From Flavobacterium sp. J49 (GTDB taxonomy: Bacteria; Bacteroidota; Bacteroidia; Flavobacteriales; Flavobacteriaceae), in NCBI RefSeq assembly GCF_011742145.1, contig NZ_JAAQQU010000105.1, positions 523,592 to 587,591 of the forward strand: 64,000 nt of DNA, given 5' to 3'. Shown one piece after another: positions 35,243 to 43,373 of this stretch. Made by a program: the position numbers and the translations under genes. The notes under the pieces were generated by a model. That model saw nothing but the letters and a program-made list of their open reading frames with translations, was not told the DNA's origin and did not search any database. Every line of letters begins with the position of its first letter. The first letter of the stretch is position 1.

Positions 35243-36281
35243 AAGAAAGCCTCGCCATCACCGGAAAATGATCGGAATTCTCAAACTTAGAGAAGCTTTT
35301 AAAACTTTTAACCTTCATTTTCTTGTTGGCAAAAATATAGTCGATACGCGCCGGATAATATTTGAACTTATACGTTTGCCCAAATCCGTTTCCGGCTTCT
35401 TCAAAACAATCGTTTAAATCGCCTTTGATGTTTCGGTAGATATAGGAAAACGCACTATTGTTCATATCACCGCAAATGATAACCGGAAATTTACATTCCT
35501 TTTTATGGTTGACTAAAACCGCGGCTTGCTGCTCTTGCTTTTTAAATGCCTCTCTGATTCGGCCAAAAACTTGTTGGGATTTGTTTTGGTCAATGGCATC
35601 AACGTGTTCTTCAATTTCGTTGACATCCGGTGATATTTTTATCGATTGTAAATGGATATTGTACACGCGAATGGTATCTTTCCCTTTTTTGATATCGGCA
35701 TAAATAATATTGTTCCCGGCTTCGGGAATCTTAAAATCGCCTTGGTTGAAGATGGGAAATTTGGAAAAAATGGCTTGTCCTGTTTTGATTCGCTTTCCTT
35801 CCATAAAAACCGCCTTGTACTTATAAATTCTCAAATCTACTTTGGCATTTTCCGAATATTCTTGTATGCAAAGGATATCCGGGTTTTGTTCGTTTATAAA
35901 AGATAAAATCGAATCTCCAACACCGTCATTCGGTAGCCAATCAAATAAGTTGAACAACCGCACATTATAGCTCATTACGGTAAAGTCTTTTTCTTCTTCG
36001 GCCAAGTCATTGGAGGAAAACTTGTAAAACTTATTGATAAAAGTAATGCCTAGCAATAAAACCAAACCTGACAGCATAACCTGACGCTTTAGTTGTATCA
36101 GCCAATACACAAAGAACAGCGCATTCAAAATCAGGAATAGCGGTAAAATCAAGGTCAGTACCGAAAGTAACGGGAATAATTTTGGCGCTAAAAAAGGCAA
36201 TACATAGGCCACAAAGGTCAATACAGTCAGCACTATATTGAATCCGAAAACCACTTTGTTAAACCACGATAACTTTTTCAA
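35232..36281 (-). CDS. Endonuclease/exonuclease/phosphatase-family protein with N-terminal helices
   Basis: 349 residues. Three membrane helices in the first 85 (VVFGFNIVLTVLTFVAYVL; LTLILPLFLILNALFFVYW; MLSGLVLLLGITFI). Then an EEP domain: SYNVRLFNLFDW, NPDILCIQEYS (metal-binding Glu), ICGDMNNSAFSYIYR (Asp/Asn) and the final SDHFPVMARL (catalytic His near 340). The active site faces outside or periplasm. Substrate unknown: a nuclease, phospholipase or phosphodiesterase are possible. Confidence 0.85.
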   Translation of the reverse strand: MKKLSWFNKVVFGFNIVLTVLTFVAYVLPFLAPKLFPLLSVLTLILPLFLILNALFFVYWLIQLKRQVMLSGLVLLLGITFINKFYKFSSNDLAEEEKDFTVMSYNVRLFNLFDWLPNDGVGDSILSFINEQNPDILCIQEYSENAKVDLRIYKYKAVFMEGKRIKTGQAIFSKFPIFNQGDFKIPEAGNNIIYADIKKGKDTIRVYNIHLQSIKISPDVNEIEEHVDAIDQNKSQQVFGRIREAFKKQEQQAAVLVNHKKECKFPVIICGDMNNSAFSYIYRNIKGDLNDCFEEAGNGFGQTYKFKYYPARIDYIFANKKMKVKSFKSFSKFENSDHFPVMARLSFTE

Positions 36282-36350
36282 AAAAATTCCAATTTAAAAT
36301 TTCCAAATCCCAAACGGGAGATGCGTAAAACAAATATGCAAAGAATAAAA

Positions 36351-37220
36351 CTATTTCCCGGCTTTGAACAGAAATTCTTTCTCTTCGGCGGTCAAACTGT
36401 CATACCCTGATTGACTGATTTTATCCAAAATCTCATCAATTTGTTGTTGGGTTTTATCTTTGATTACAATTTTACTTTCTACTTTTTTCTCAGTAGGTCT
36501 TTTAGGGGTAACGTGAACTTTCTTAAAAGGTGTCTTTTTCTTGGGGCGGAATAAATGGGAAAAAAAATCAATCACTGCATTGACCGGTTTACTCAAATCG
36601 GTACCGTTTTGCAACAACCTAATGTAAATATACCCAAAAAAAGCTCCACTAAAATGCGCAATATGTCCGCCGGTATTGGCCAAACCTATTTGTAATAAAA
36701 AAAGCAATAGCGTAACTCCCGTGATATGCCAAAGTTTGACATTGCCAATCAACAACAATCTAATTTCCATTAAAGGCTGATAAGTCGTTGTTGCTACCAA
36801 TATGGCTATAATAGAGGCAGAAGCACCAACCATCAATGCACTCATCTCCAAGAAATAAAAAGCCGTAATGAAAATTAGTGCCGAAAAAACAGCACTCAAA
36901 AGGTACAAACCAAGATATTGCTTTTGGGTAAAAAACGTCAGAAACAAACGGCTGGCAAAATGCAACACCATCATATTAAAAAACAAATGCCAAAATCCGA
37001 AGTGAAAAAAAGCATAAGTGAGTACTGTCCACGGTCGGGTTACTACCACACTCGGTTCAGAAGAAACGGCCAACCAAGAAGGATAATCAAAAACACCAAC
37101 CTTGAATTGGTAAAACAAAGGTATAGACAACAGAAAAACACCCACATTCCAATAAATCATTTTATTGGCAATGCCGCCTATACGGTATTGAAATTTTATG
37201 TCGTCAATAATACTGCTCAT
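36351..37220 (-). CDS. Rhomboid-family intramembrane serine protease (second of a pair)
   Basis: 289 residues. Six-helix core with the HxxxN-type block FHFGFWHLFFNMMVLHFASR near 74-93, the catalytic GASASIIAIL (Ser near 134) and His in GGHIAHFSGAFFGYIYIRL (near 188-206). A basic cytoplasmic tail of about 80 residues (PKKKTPFKKVHVTPKR) follows. It cleaves within or near membrane helices of unknown substrates. It is 3 bp from the other rhomboid gene and both follow mutL. Confidence 0.9.
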   Translation of the reverse strand: MSSIIDDIKFQYRIGGIANKMIYWNVGVFLLSIPLFYQFKVGVFDYPSWLAVSSEPSVVVTRPWTVLTYAFFHFGFWHLFFNMMVLHFASRLFLTFFTQKQYLGLYLLSAVFSALIFITAFYFLEMSALMVGASASIIAILVATTTYQPLMEIRLLLIGNVKLWHITGVTLLLFLLQIGLANTGGHIAHFSGAFFGYIYIRLLQNGTDLSKPVNAVIDFFSHLFRPKKKTPFKKVHVTPKRPTEKKVESKIVIKDKTQQQIDEILDKISQSGYDSLTAEEKEFLFKAGK

Positions 37221-37223
37221 ATC

Positions 37224-37997
37224 TTAATTCCAACGATTTTTATTGAATGAATTTTTCTTCCAATACCACATCATGACAAAGCCGGTTATGGCGCCACCTA
37301 TGTGTGCAAAGTGAGCAATTCCCGTTCCTCCGCTACCAAAAATAGAGCTGCCTTTGAATCCTAAAAACAAATCCACGGCAATCAATCCCGGCACAAAATA
37401 CTTCGCTTTAATAGGAATCGGAATAAACATTATCCCCAATTCAGCATTAGGAAACATAAAAGCAAAAGCGGTTAACAATCCATAAATAGCGCCCGAAGCA
37501 CCGAGCGATGGTGTGTTAAATGAAAAGAACAATTGCTCAATTGTTGACAAAGGCATCAAATCTCTAAAACTATTATAATCACCCGTAGTCAAAAAAGCAT
37601 TGATTTGAGCTTGCGGAATATTTGCCTCTTGGAACAACTCTAAAGCTTGTTGGTATTGGTAATAGTTAAAACCTGTATGCAACAATGCCGCTCCCAATCC
37701 ACAAGAAATATAGAAGAAAATGAATTTTTTAGCTCCCCAAAATTGTTCCAAAGCACTACCGAATGAAACCAAAGCAAACATATTGAAAACAAGATGCATA
37801 ATGGCGGCCGAGTTTTCTTGATTGTAAACCGGCGCATGCATAAACATAGCGGTAACAGGTTGCCAGATTCTGAAGTTAGGATTTTCAGGATAGAATTCTG
37901 AAAACAACTGATAAGCGATATCGCCTACGTAATTGGATCCAATGTAAAATATAATATTGATAATCAGTAACTGCTTAACAGTATCGGTCATTCGCAT
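37224..37997 (-). CDS. Rhomboid-family intramembrane serine protease (first of a pair)
   Basis: 257 residues from the ATG at 37997; a second ATG one codon upstream exists. The compact six-helix rhomboid has HLVFNMFALVSFGSALEQFW (about 65-84), catalytic GASGAIYGLL (Ser near 166) and His-containing GTGIAHFAHIGGAITGFVMM near 225-244. It lacks the long tail of its neighbour. The start overlaps the mutL stop, so both rhomboids are probably in an operon with mutL. Substrates unknown. Confidence 0.9.
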   Translation of the reverse strand: MRMTDTVKQLLIINIIFYIGSNYVGDIAYQLFSEFYPENPNFRIWQPVTAMFMHAPVYNQENSAAIMHLVFNMFALVSFGSALEQFWGAKKFIFFYISCGLGAALLHTGFNYYQYQQALELFQEANIPQAQINAFLTTGDYNSFRDLMPLSTIEQLFFSFNTPSLGASGAIYGLLTAFAFMFPNAELGIMFIPIPIKAKYFVPGLIAVDLFLGFKGSSIFGSGGTGIAHFAHIGGAITGFVMMWYWKKNSFNKNRWN

Positions 37998-39850
37998 CAT
38001 ACGCTGAATTTTTTATCTAAATCTTCCACACTCATCGTGATGAAAGTGGGTTTTTGAAACGGCGACACGTTTGGTTCTTTGCAGGCAAAGAGATTGTGCA
38101 CCAAATTTTCTTGTTCTTTTTCGGTTAAATAGGTTCCGGTTTTTATGGCCAAACTTCGAGCCATCGATTTTGCAATGGTGTCATTTTGGGAAAAACTGTT
38201 GTCCGGAATCCCATCTTGTAAATCACGCAATAACTCTTCCAAAACGATTGAAATCTCACTTTCGGTCACATTGACAGGCAACCCTGAAATCAGGACGTTG
38301 TCTTCTTCTATGGCTTCGAAAACAAAACCCGTATTTTCCAAAGACGTTTTTAATTCGGCTAACAAAGCCACTTCAGTCGGAGAATAATACAACTGCAACG
38401 GAAACAACAACTGCTGACTTGAAGCTTGTTGCACCGTCATGCTCGTTAAAAACTCTTCGTATAAAACACGCTCATGAGCACGTTTTTGATTGATAATCAC
38501 CATTCCGGATTTAATAGGACTGACGATGTATTTTTTGTGGATTTGATAAGTCCGTTTGACTTCCTGCTCTACTTCATTTTCTTCGAATAAAGATGAAGTC
38601 ACCGCTTCGTTTTCAAAAGTCATTTCGGCTATCTCTTGTCCGGCTTGTTTTAAACCCACGTATAAGCTTTCCCAACTTGGTTGAACTTCGGGCTTTTTAT
38701 AATGGGAAGACGAAGCAAAAGATTTACCGGGTTGCTTATCCTCAGCAAACGGATTATAGCTTCTATCAACTTGTATCGTAGGATATTCGGCTTCTTTATT
38801 TTGGTATTGATAAGGTGTGTCTAAATTGGGGTCGCGGTCAAAATCCAACACCGGCGCGACATTAAATTGTCCTAAACTGTGTTTGATGGCCGAACGCAAA
38901 ATGGCATATAACGCATGTTCATCGTCAAACTTAATTTCGGTTTTGGTCGGATGGATGTTGATATCAATTGTATGCGGCGGAACGTCTAAATAGAGAAAAT
39001 AGCTCGGCTGTGCACCATCTTTTAATAATCCTTCATAAGCCGCCATCACGGCATGGTGCAAATAACCGCTTTTGATAAATCGATTGTTGACAAAAAAGAA
39101 TTGCTCACCTCGGTTTTTCTTCGAAAATTCGGGCTTCCCAATAAAACCTTGCAGGTTTACGATTTCGGTTTCTTCTTTTACGGGAACTAATTTTTCATTG
39201 GTTTTACCCGAAAATATATTAACGATGCGTTGTCTGAAATTGGAAATCGGCAAATTGAACATTTCACTGCCGTTGTGGTACATCGTAAAATGAATATTGG
39301 GATGCGCCATTGCTACGCGTTGGAATTCATCAACAATATGGCGTTGTTCAACGGTTTCCGACTTCAAAAAGTTTCTTCGGGCCGGAATATTAAAAAACAA
39401 ATTCTTCACCGCAAACGACGTGCCTTTGGGCAAAACTGCAGGTTCTTGAGACACAAATTTACTGCCTTCAATGATGATATGAATCCCTAACTCTTCTTGG
39501 TCTTGCTTGGTTTTCATTTCCACATGGGCAATCGCTGCTATGGAAGCCAAAGCTTCACCGCGAAACCCTTTGGTGTGCAAGGAAAATAAATCTTCTGCCT
39601 GGCGGATTTTAGAAGTGGCGTGACGCTCGAAGCACAAACGCGAATCGGTGACACTCATACCAACACCATTATCAATAACTTGCACCAATGACTTTCCGGC
39701 ATCTTTGATGATGAGTTTGATATCCGTGGCTTTGGCATCGACCGCATTTTCCAATAGTTCTTTGACTACCGAAGCCGGTCTTTGGACCACTTCACCGGCA
39801 GCTATTTGGTTGGCAACATGATCAGGAAGTAATTGAATTATGCTCGACAT
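37997..39850 (-). CDS. mutL: DNA mismatch repair protein MutL, endonuclease motif degenerate
   Basis: 617 residues. The N-terminal GHKL ATPase carries ELLENAVDAKATDI (about 31-44), DNGVGM and TKGFRGEALASI (about 93-104), then the S5-like domain with DINIHPTKTEIKFDDE. A low-complexity linker covers about 340-425, followed by the dimerisation domain. The endonuclease motif DQHA-x2-E-x4-E reads NQKRAHERVLYE: both Glu remain but D and H are replaced. The C-terminal CPHGRP-like motif reads SPFQKP, losing C and H. The ATPase is intact, so matchmaking with MutS is expected, while nicking activity looks doubtful. Start at 39850 agrees with the family's SIIQLLPDHVANQIAAGEV. Confidence 0.95.
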   Translation of the reverse strand: MSSIIQLLPDHVANQIAAGEVVQRPASVVKELLENAVDAKATDIKLIIKDAGKSLVQVIDNGVGMSVTDSRLCFERHATSKIRQAEDLFSLHTKGFRGEALASIAAIAHVEMKTKQDQEELGIHIIIEGSKFVSQEPAVLPKGTSFAVKNLFFNIPARRNFLKSETVEQRHIVDEFQRVAMAHPNIHFTMYHNGSEMFNLPISNFRQRIVNIFSGKTNEKLVPVKEETEIVNLQGFIGKPEFSKKNRGEQFFFVNNRFIKSGYLHHAVMAAYEGLLKDGAQPSYFLYLDVPPHTIDINIHPTKTEIKFDDEHALYAILRSAIKHSLGQFNVAPVLDFDRDPNLDTPYQYQNKEAEYPTIQVDRSYNPFAEDKQPGKSFASSSHYKKPEVQPSWESLYVGLKQAGQEIAEMTFENEAVTSSLFEENEVEQEVKRTYQIHKKYIVSPIKSGMVIINQKRAHERVLYEEFLTSMTVQQASSQQLLFPLQLYYSPTEVALLAELKTSLENTGFVFEAIEEDNVLISGLPVNVTESEISIVLEELLRDLQDGIPDNSFSQNDTIAKSMARSLAIKTGTYLTEKEQENLVHNLFACKEPNVSPFQKPTFITMSVEDLDKKFSV

Positions 39851-39948
39851 TCTTTAGTGTTCTGTGTTCAATAATCAGTATTCCGTAGAGAAACCGAAGG
39901 TAGCAAATTTAAGGAAAAACAATCGGGATTTTTAGTTAATAATTGGCT

Positions 39949-39982
39949 AAAAATAAAAAACCTTTCATTGAATTGAAAGGTT
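39949..39982 (-). terminator. Terminator of the XRE gene
   Basis: On the minus strand AACCTTTCA-N6-TGAAAGGTT (9-bp perfect stem) is followed by TTTTTTATTTTTA. It lies 20 bp past the stop codon at 40003. Confidence 0.8.
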
Positions 39983-40002
39983 ATAATTAAGTTGACTGAA
40001 TA

Positions 40003-40338
40003 TTACTTTTTTTCATCAATCCGAGTAATCAAAAAATCAATTTTCCTATTTAAATCCTCAAAAAAATGATTTGGTGCTTTTATAATAAATTCAAAACCAT
40101 GACTTAGATTTTCTTTTTCAGGCGTTGGAACTTTCGTAATAGTTTCCTTTTCAAACAATAAATAATTTGTAGGAACTTCTAATGCATCAGCTAACTTTGA
40201 GATGTATTCATGTTTTATACTTTTGCCGTGTTCCCAATTTCCGATTGTGGTTTGCGTAACGCCAACAGCATGGGCCAATTCTTCTTGTGATATTCTCTTT
40301 CTTTCTCTGAGTAATTTTAGTTTAGTTCCTGTGATCAT
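40003..40338 (-). CDS. XRE-family HTH transcriptional regulator
   Basis: 111 residues. A Cro/C1-type HTH fills residues 1-60: GTKLKLLRERKRISQEELAHA, then QTTIGNWEHGKSIKHEYISK, with ALEVPTNYLLFEK at the end. The remaining 50 residues are a charged helix (EDLNRKIDFLITRIDEKK) and could dimerise. The gene is divergent from the secreted hydrophobic protein at 40592, and a 250-bp gap with direct repeats lies between them. Probably represses that promoter and its own. It lies in a small accessory insert between mutL and ribH. Confidence 0.9.
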   Translation of the reverse strand: MITGTKLKLLRERKRISQEELAHAVGVTQTTIGNWEHGKSIKHEYISKLADALEVPTNYLLFEKETITKVPTPEKENLSHGFEFIIKAPNHFFEDLNRKIDFLITRIDEKK

Positions 40339-40591
40339 GACAGTTAAGTTTTAAAAAATTAGCAGTAATATAACGCAAAACAAAGTCGAATAGTATGCAA
40401 TGTAATAGTTTTTTTTTGTAAAACCTTACATTTTAAGCAAGAAACTTTTTAAAATTAGCAAGAAATTGCTGAAAAACAGCAACAATCTTTTAGGAAACTC
40501 TTCCTACAATGGGCAATTTTACAATATCAAAATAATTCGCGAAAAAAGTTTTGTTAATAGAAAAAATTGTCTAATTTTAAAACAATTAAAA
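40339..40591 (+). promoter_or_regulatory. Divergent control region of the 40-kb accessory module
   Basis: Holds two AGCAAGAAA direct repeats at 40436 and 40457 (21 bp, two helical turns), a TTGCTG-N5-CAGCAA hairpin (40466-40482), and a promoter reading rightward: TTG (40551-40553), 18 bp, TAATTTTA (40572-40579), 12 bp before the ATG. The repeats could bind the XRE protein; not demonstrable from sequence. Confidence 0.45.
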
Positions 40592-41176
40592 ATGAAAAAT
40601 TTAATTTTTGGCTTAATTGCCACGGTAATGTTTGGGTTTATTGGAAACGCTCAAACAAATAAAGATGAATGGAAAAGCATGATGAATATTACGCGTTCAT
40701 CCATTGATGATATTCTAGATAATACTCGACCAAAGGAAATGGATTTGGAAAATTACAAACAAAAACTTATTTTGGGTGAATTGCAATTAAGTGAAGATTC
40801 GAGACGACAAATTGAGCCACTAATGGAACCATTGAAAAAATATGGTCAGGAAATCGCAAATTTACACAAGTTAACTTTTACAGATGATTCTGAATTAATT
40901 GCTTTGGCGGCTTTCGAACCTGATTCACCTATTAATGATGGTCAATATGAATTTTCAACATTTGGTTTAACTGGTAGCGAGATTGCAACTTGTGCTCTTG
41001 TTGCAATTGGTGCAGATGCATTATATTCATTAGCTTTTTCAGGAGCTACATCATGGAGTGCTGCGGCTTTGACAAGTACATTTTCTGCAGTGGCTAAAAG
41101 GTTTCTAGGTCCAATAGGAGTAACTTTTGCAGTAGTCTCGTTTGGGATTTGCATTTTAGAACAATCACAAGATTAA
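40592..41176 (+). CDS. Secreted protein with hydrophobic Gly/Ala-rich C-terminus (bacteriocin-like?)
   Basis: 194 residues from the ATG at 40592, which starts a clear signal peptide (MKNLIFGLIATVMFGFIGNAQ). The middle (25-115) is charged and helical (NITRSSIDDILDNTRPKEMD, LEPLKKYGQEI). The last 65 residues are hydrophobic, small-residue rich and nearly uncharged: STFGLTGSEIATCALVAI, ALYSLAFSGATSWSAAALTS, AKRFLGPIGVTFAVVSFGIC. They suggest one or two membrane-inserting helices, as in pore-forming bacteriocins. No family is recognised. It is followed by a two-helix membrane protein, as immunity genes often are. The bacteriocin idea is inference only. Confidence 0.6.
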   Translation: MKNLIFGLIATVMFGFIGNAQTNKDEWKSMMNITRSSIDDILDNTRPKEMDLENYKQKLILGELQLSEDSRRQIEPLMEPLKKYGQEIANLHKLTFTDDSELIALAAFEPDSPINDGQYEFSTFGLTGSEIATCALVAIGADALYSLAFSGATSWSAAALTSTFSAVAKRFLGPIGVTFAVVSFGICILEQSQD

Positions 41177-41194
41177 ATCTAAAAAATTATTAAT

Positions 41195-41386
41195 ATGAAC
41201 TATACAACTTATTTAATTGGTTTTTTGTGTGTATTATGTATTTATGAGAGAGGCAAGTGGCTCTTAATTTCATACAAGAAGTATCAAACAGACAGTATAA
41301 AATCTACACTTTTAGGACAGATTTTGATGTTTATCATTGTTTTAGCAGTTGCTATCTTAGTTTTATACTCTACTTTTCAAATTTAA
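41195..41386 (+). CDS. Small two-helix membrane protein (possible immunity protein)
   Basis: 63 residues. Helix 1 about 5-22 (TYLIGFLCVLCIYERGKW), helix 2 about 41-60 (LLGQILMFIIVLAVAILVLY), with a basic loop of about 15 residues between. No known family. It starts 19 bp after the secreted hydrophobic gene and is likely cotranscribed; size and placement resemble immunity or anchor partners. Function unproven. Confidence 0.5.
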   Translation: MNYTTYLIGFLCVLCIYERGKWLLISYKKYQTDSIKSTLLGQILMFIIVLAVAILVLYSTFQI

Positions 41387-41405
41387 GTTGTAGTAACTAT
41401 TTAAT

Positions 41406-41804
41406 GTGAAATTTTTATTTTTTCTTTTCCTATCATTATTTTTGACAAGTAGTGGTCATGCCCAATCCGACCTACAAACCGCTATCAAAGGCGGAGAAAT
41501 ACTGTTAACCGGTTTAAGTATTTTTAAAACTGCCAAGAGTGGCAAATCGGATAGTAAGATTATTGAAAGTGTTTGCGTTAAAAACAAACTGGTTGATAAA
41601 ATCACTTTCAAGATAGTGGGCAAAGACGAGCAAGGAGACGAGATTAAAAAAGAACTCGTTATCCAAAAAGACGGTAAAGAATGTCTTTTTATATTACCCA
41701 AAGGCATTTATACATATGAAATAATACTCCCTAACAAAGAAATTTATAAAAAAGGAGAGTATAAATTCAATGAAGAAGTAGTCATTACTATTAAAGATGA
41801 CTAA
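41406..41804 (+). CDS. Small secreted protein of unknown function, GTG start
   Basis: 132 residues. The start is GTG at 41406; the overlapping ATG two bases earlier is out of frame and stops at once. Signal peptide MKFLFFLFLSLFLTSSGHAQ, then an amphipathic region (DLQTAIKGGEILLTGLSIFK) and a beta-rich end. It has 20 bp to the two-helix gene, so likely is the third gene of the module. Not homologous to the other two by eye. Ends at a bidirectional terminator. Confidence 0.6.
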   Translation: MKFLFFLFLSLFLTSSGHAQSDLQTAIKGGEILLTGLSIFKTAKSGKSDSKIIESVCVKNKLVDKITFKIVGKDEQGDEIKKELVIQKDGKECLFILPKGIYTYEIILPNKEIYKKGEYKFNEEVVITIKDD

Positions 41805-41806
41805 AC

Positions 41807-41836
41807 AAAAAAGGTGTTCTAACGAACACCTTTTTT
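41807..41836. terminator. Bidirectional terminator between the module and ribH
   Basis: AAAAAAGGTGTTC / GAACACCTTTTTT (13-bp stem, 4-base loop), with T runs on both strands: it can serve the plus-strand module and the minus-strand ribH. Confidence 0.9.
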
Positions 41837-41845
41837 ATTCTGTAT

Positions 41846-42337
41846 TTACATTGTCTTTTTTCTCAAATCCGCCATTTTTATCGCGGCAATGGCCGCTTCC
41901 GTTCCTTTATTTCCGTGTATTCCGCCACTTCTATCGATAGATTGTTGTTCGTTATTATCCGTTAATAAACAAAAGATAACCGGCACATCGGTTTGCACAT
42001 TCAAATCTTTAATCCCTTGGGTCACGCCTTCGCACACAAATTCAAAATGCATGGTCTCGCCTTTAATCACACAACCGATGGTAATTACCACATCTACTTC
42101 TTGCGTAACAATCATGCGTTGCGCGCCGTACACCAATTCAAAACTTCCGGGTACATTCCAACGGATAATGTTTTCAGGTAAAGCACCGCAGTCTAACAAT
42201 GCTTCTTCAGCTCCTTTATACAATCCATTAGTGATGTGATCGTTCCATTCGGAAACTACAATCCCAAACCGAAAGTCTTTCGCGTTCGGTAGGGTACTTT
42301 TATCATAGTTGGATAAATTCTTATTTGCTGTGGCCAT
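41846..42337 (-). CDS. ribH: 6,7-dimethyl-8-ribityllumazine synthase
   Basis: 163 residues. Phosphate and pyrimidine-binding motifs are visible: IVVSEWNDHITNGLYKGAEE, ENIIRWNVPGSFELVYGAQR, ITIGCVIKGETMHFEFVCEG with the catalytic-site His region, and the C-terminal GNKGTEAAIAAIKMADL. It joins 5-amino-6-ribitylaminouracil and dihydroxybutanone phosphate in riboflavin synthesis, usually as an icosahedral capsid. It is downstream of a TPR gene but a terminator lies between them. Confidence 0.95.
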   Translation of the reverse strand: MATANKNLSNYDKSTLPNAKDFRFGIVVSEWNDHITNGLYKGAEEALLDCGALPENIIRWNVPGSFELVYGAQRMIVTQEVDVVITIGCVIKGETMHFEFVCEGVTQGIKDLNVQTDVPVIFCLLTDNNEQQSIDRSGGIHGNKGTEAAIAAIKMADLRKKTM

Positions 42338-42351
42338 TCTTTTATGATTTA

Positions 42352-42389
42352 AAATAAAAAAGGATTAAAGATAGCTCCTTAATCCTTTT
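42352..42389 (-). terminator. Terminator between the TPR gene and ribH
   Basis: Minus strand: TTAATCC... pairs with GGATTAA (AAAAGGATTAA / TTAATCCTTTT, 9-11 bp) around a loop, followed by TTTTTTATTTT. ribH would then need its own promoter. Confidence 0.7.
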
Positions 42390-42409
42390 GTAAAAATATT
42401 TTTTTTGAT

Positions 42410-43195
42410 TTATTGAGCTAAACCAATCAAAGCATCGATTTGTTGTCCTTCCGGAGTCGTATCGAAGTTTTCTTTGATTTCAGTGAAATATTTTAAAGCG
42501 TCTGCTTTGTTTCCTAAAGCCAAAGCTGTTTTTCCTGCTTTCAATAAATATCTTGGTCTGGTGAAATCGTTTTGATTGGCATCAGCCGCTTTCAAATAGA
42601 ATTCTAAAGCTTCTTTTTGTTTGTTTTGTTGGGCATAAGCATCGCCGATAGCGCCTTTTGCCAAAGTGCTTAACATGATATCATCTGAAGAAAATTTCTC
42701 CAAACTGCTGATGGCTTCTGCATATTTTCCGGTGTTCAAGTAAGCGATTCCCGCATAATAGTTGGCTAAATTTCCGGCAGCGGTTCCTGAATATTCTTCA
42801 GCAATTCTGATTACCCCGAATTTTCCTTCTGAACCGTTTAATACTAAATTGAATAATGAATCCGCTTTAACATCTCCGTCAACCGCTTTTTGGAAGTTTT
42901 GTTGGGCTACGAATAATTCATCCGCTGCAGTTTGTTGGTTAGGTTCAGCTATGAATTTCTCATAAGCAAAATAACCTACTACCGCTACCACTACTGCTCC
43001 AAGGAAACCCAAGATAAACTTCTGGTTTTTGGCGATAAAATCTTCCGCTCTTGAAGCCGATTGGTCTAACGTATCAAATGCTTTTGCAGTGGTACTGTTT
43101 TTCTCATCAACATTTACGTCTTCGATAAAATTGTTGTCTAATTTTTCCGCTTTTTCTTTTGGTGCTTTATATCCTCTTTTGTTAAAAGTTGCCAT
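42410..43195 (-). CDS. Membrane-anchored TPR protein (YfgM/Wag31-like unknown)
   Basis: 261 residues. A charged N-terminus, one membrane helix at about 62-80 (FILGFLGAVVVAVVGYFAYEKF), then TPR-like helices to the end (GKYAEAISSLEKFSSDDIML; KQKEALEFYLKAADANQND). Resembles the YfgM/tetratricopeptide group that associates with the Sec translocon, but identity is by plan only. Neighbour recF is divergent. A TATTTTTG box (43217-43224, minus) lies 22 bp upstream of the ATG. Confidence 0.75.
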   Translation of the reverse strand: MATFNKRGYKAPKEKAEKLDNNFIEDVNVDEKNSTTAKAFDTLDQSASRAEDFIAKNQKFILGFLGAVVVAVVGYFAYEKFIAEPNQQTAADELFVAQQNFQKAVDGDVKADSLFNLVLNGSEGKFGVIRIAEEYSGTAAGNLANYYAGIAYLNTGKYAEAISSLEKFSSDDIMLSTLAKGAIGDAYAQQNKQKEALEFYLKAADANQNDFTRPRYLLKAGKTALALGNKADALKYFTEIKENFDTTPEGQQIDALIGLAQ

Positions 43196-43216
43196 CTATT
43201 TTTAATTTAGTGTGCG

Positions 43217-43224
43217 CAAAAATA
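43217..43224 (-). promoter_or_regulatory. -7 box of the TPR gene
   Basis: TATTTTTG on the minus strand, followed by C. On the plus strand TATTTTTG occurs at 43249 and 43261, candidates for recF. Confidence 0.45.
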
Positions 43225-43373
43225 AAATTTTTATTCATATTTAAAAGCTATTTTTGTCGATATTTTTGAATAATTTACACCTCTTTATTCTAATGATGAA
43301 GAAGAACCATGATAAATCAACCTTTTTATCTTATAAATAAAGAGTTTAGACACTAATTTCAAACAAAACCAAA

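Noticed and set aside
40466..40591. Extended start of the secreted hydrophobic protein at 40466
   Set aside because: The extra 42 codons hide the signal peptide and run through hairpin and promoter DNA; ATG 40592 is followed at once by a clean signal peptide.
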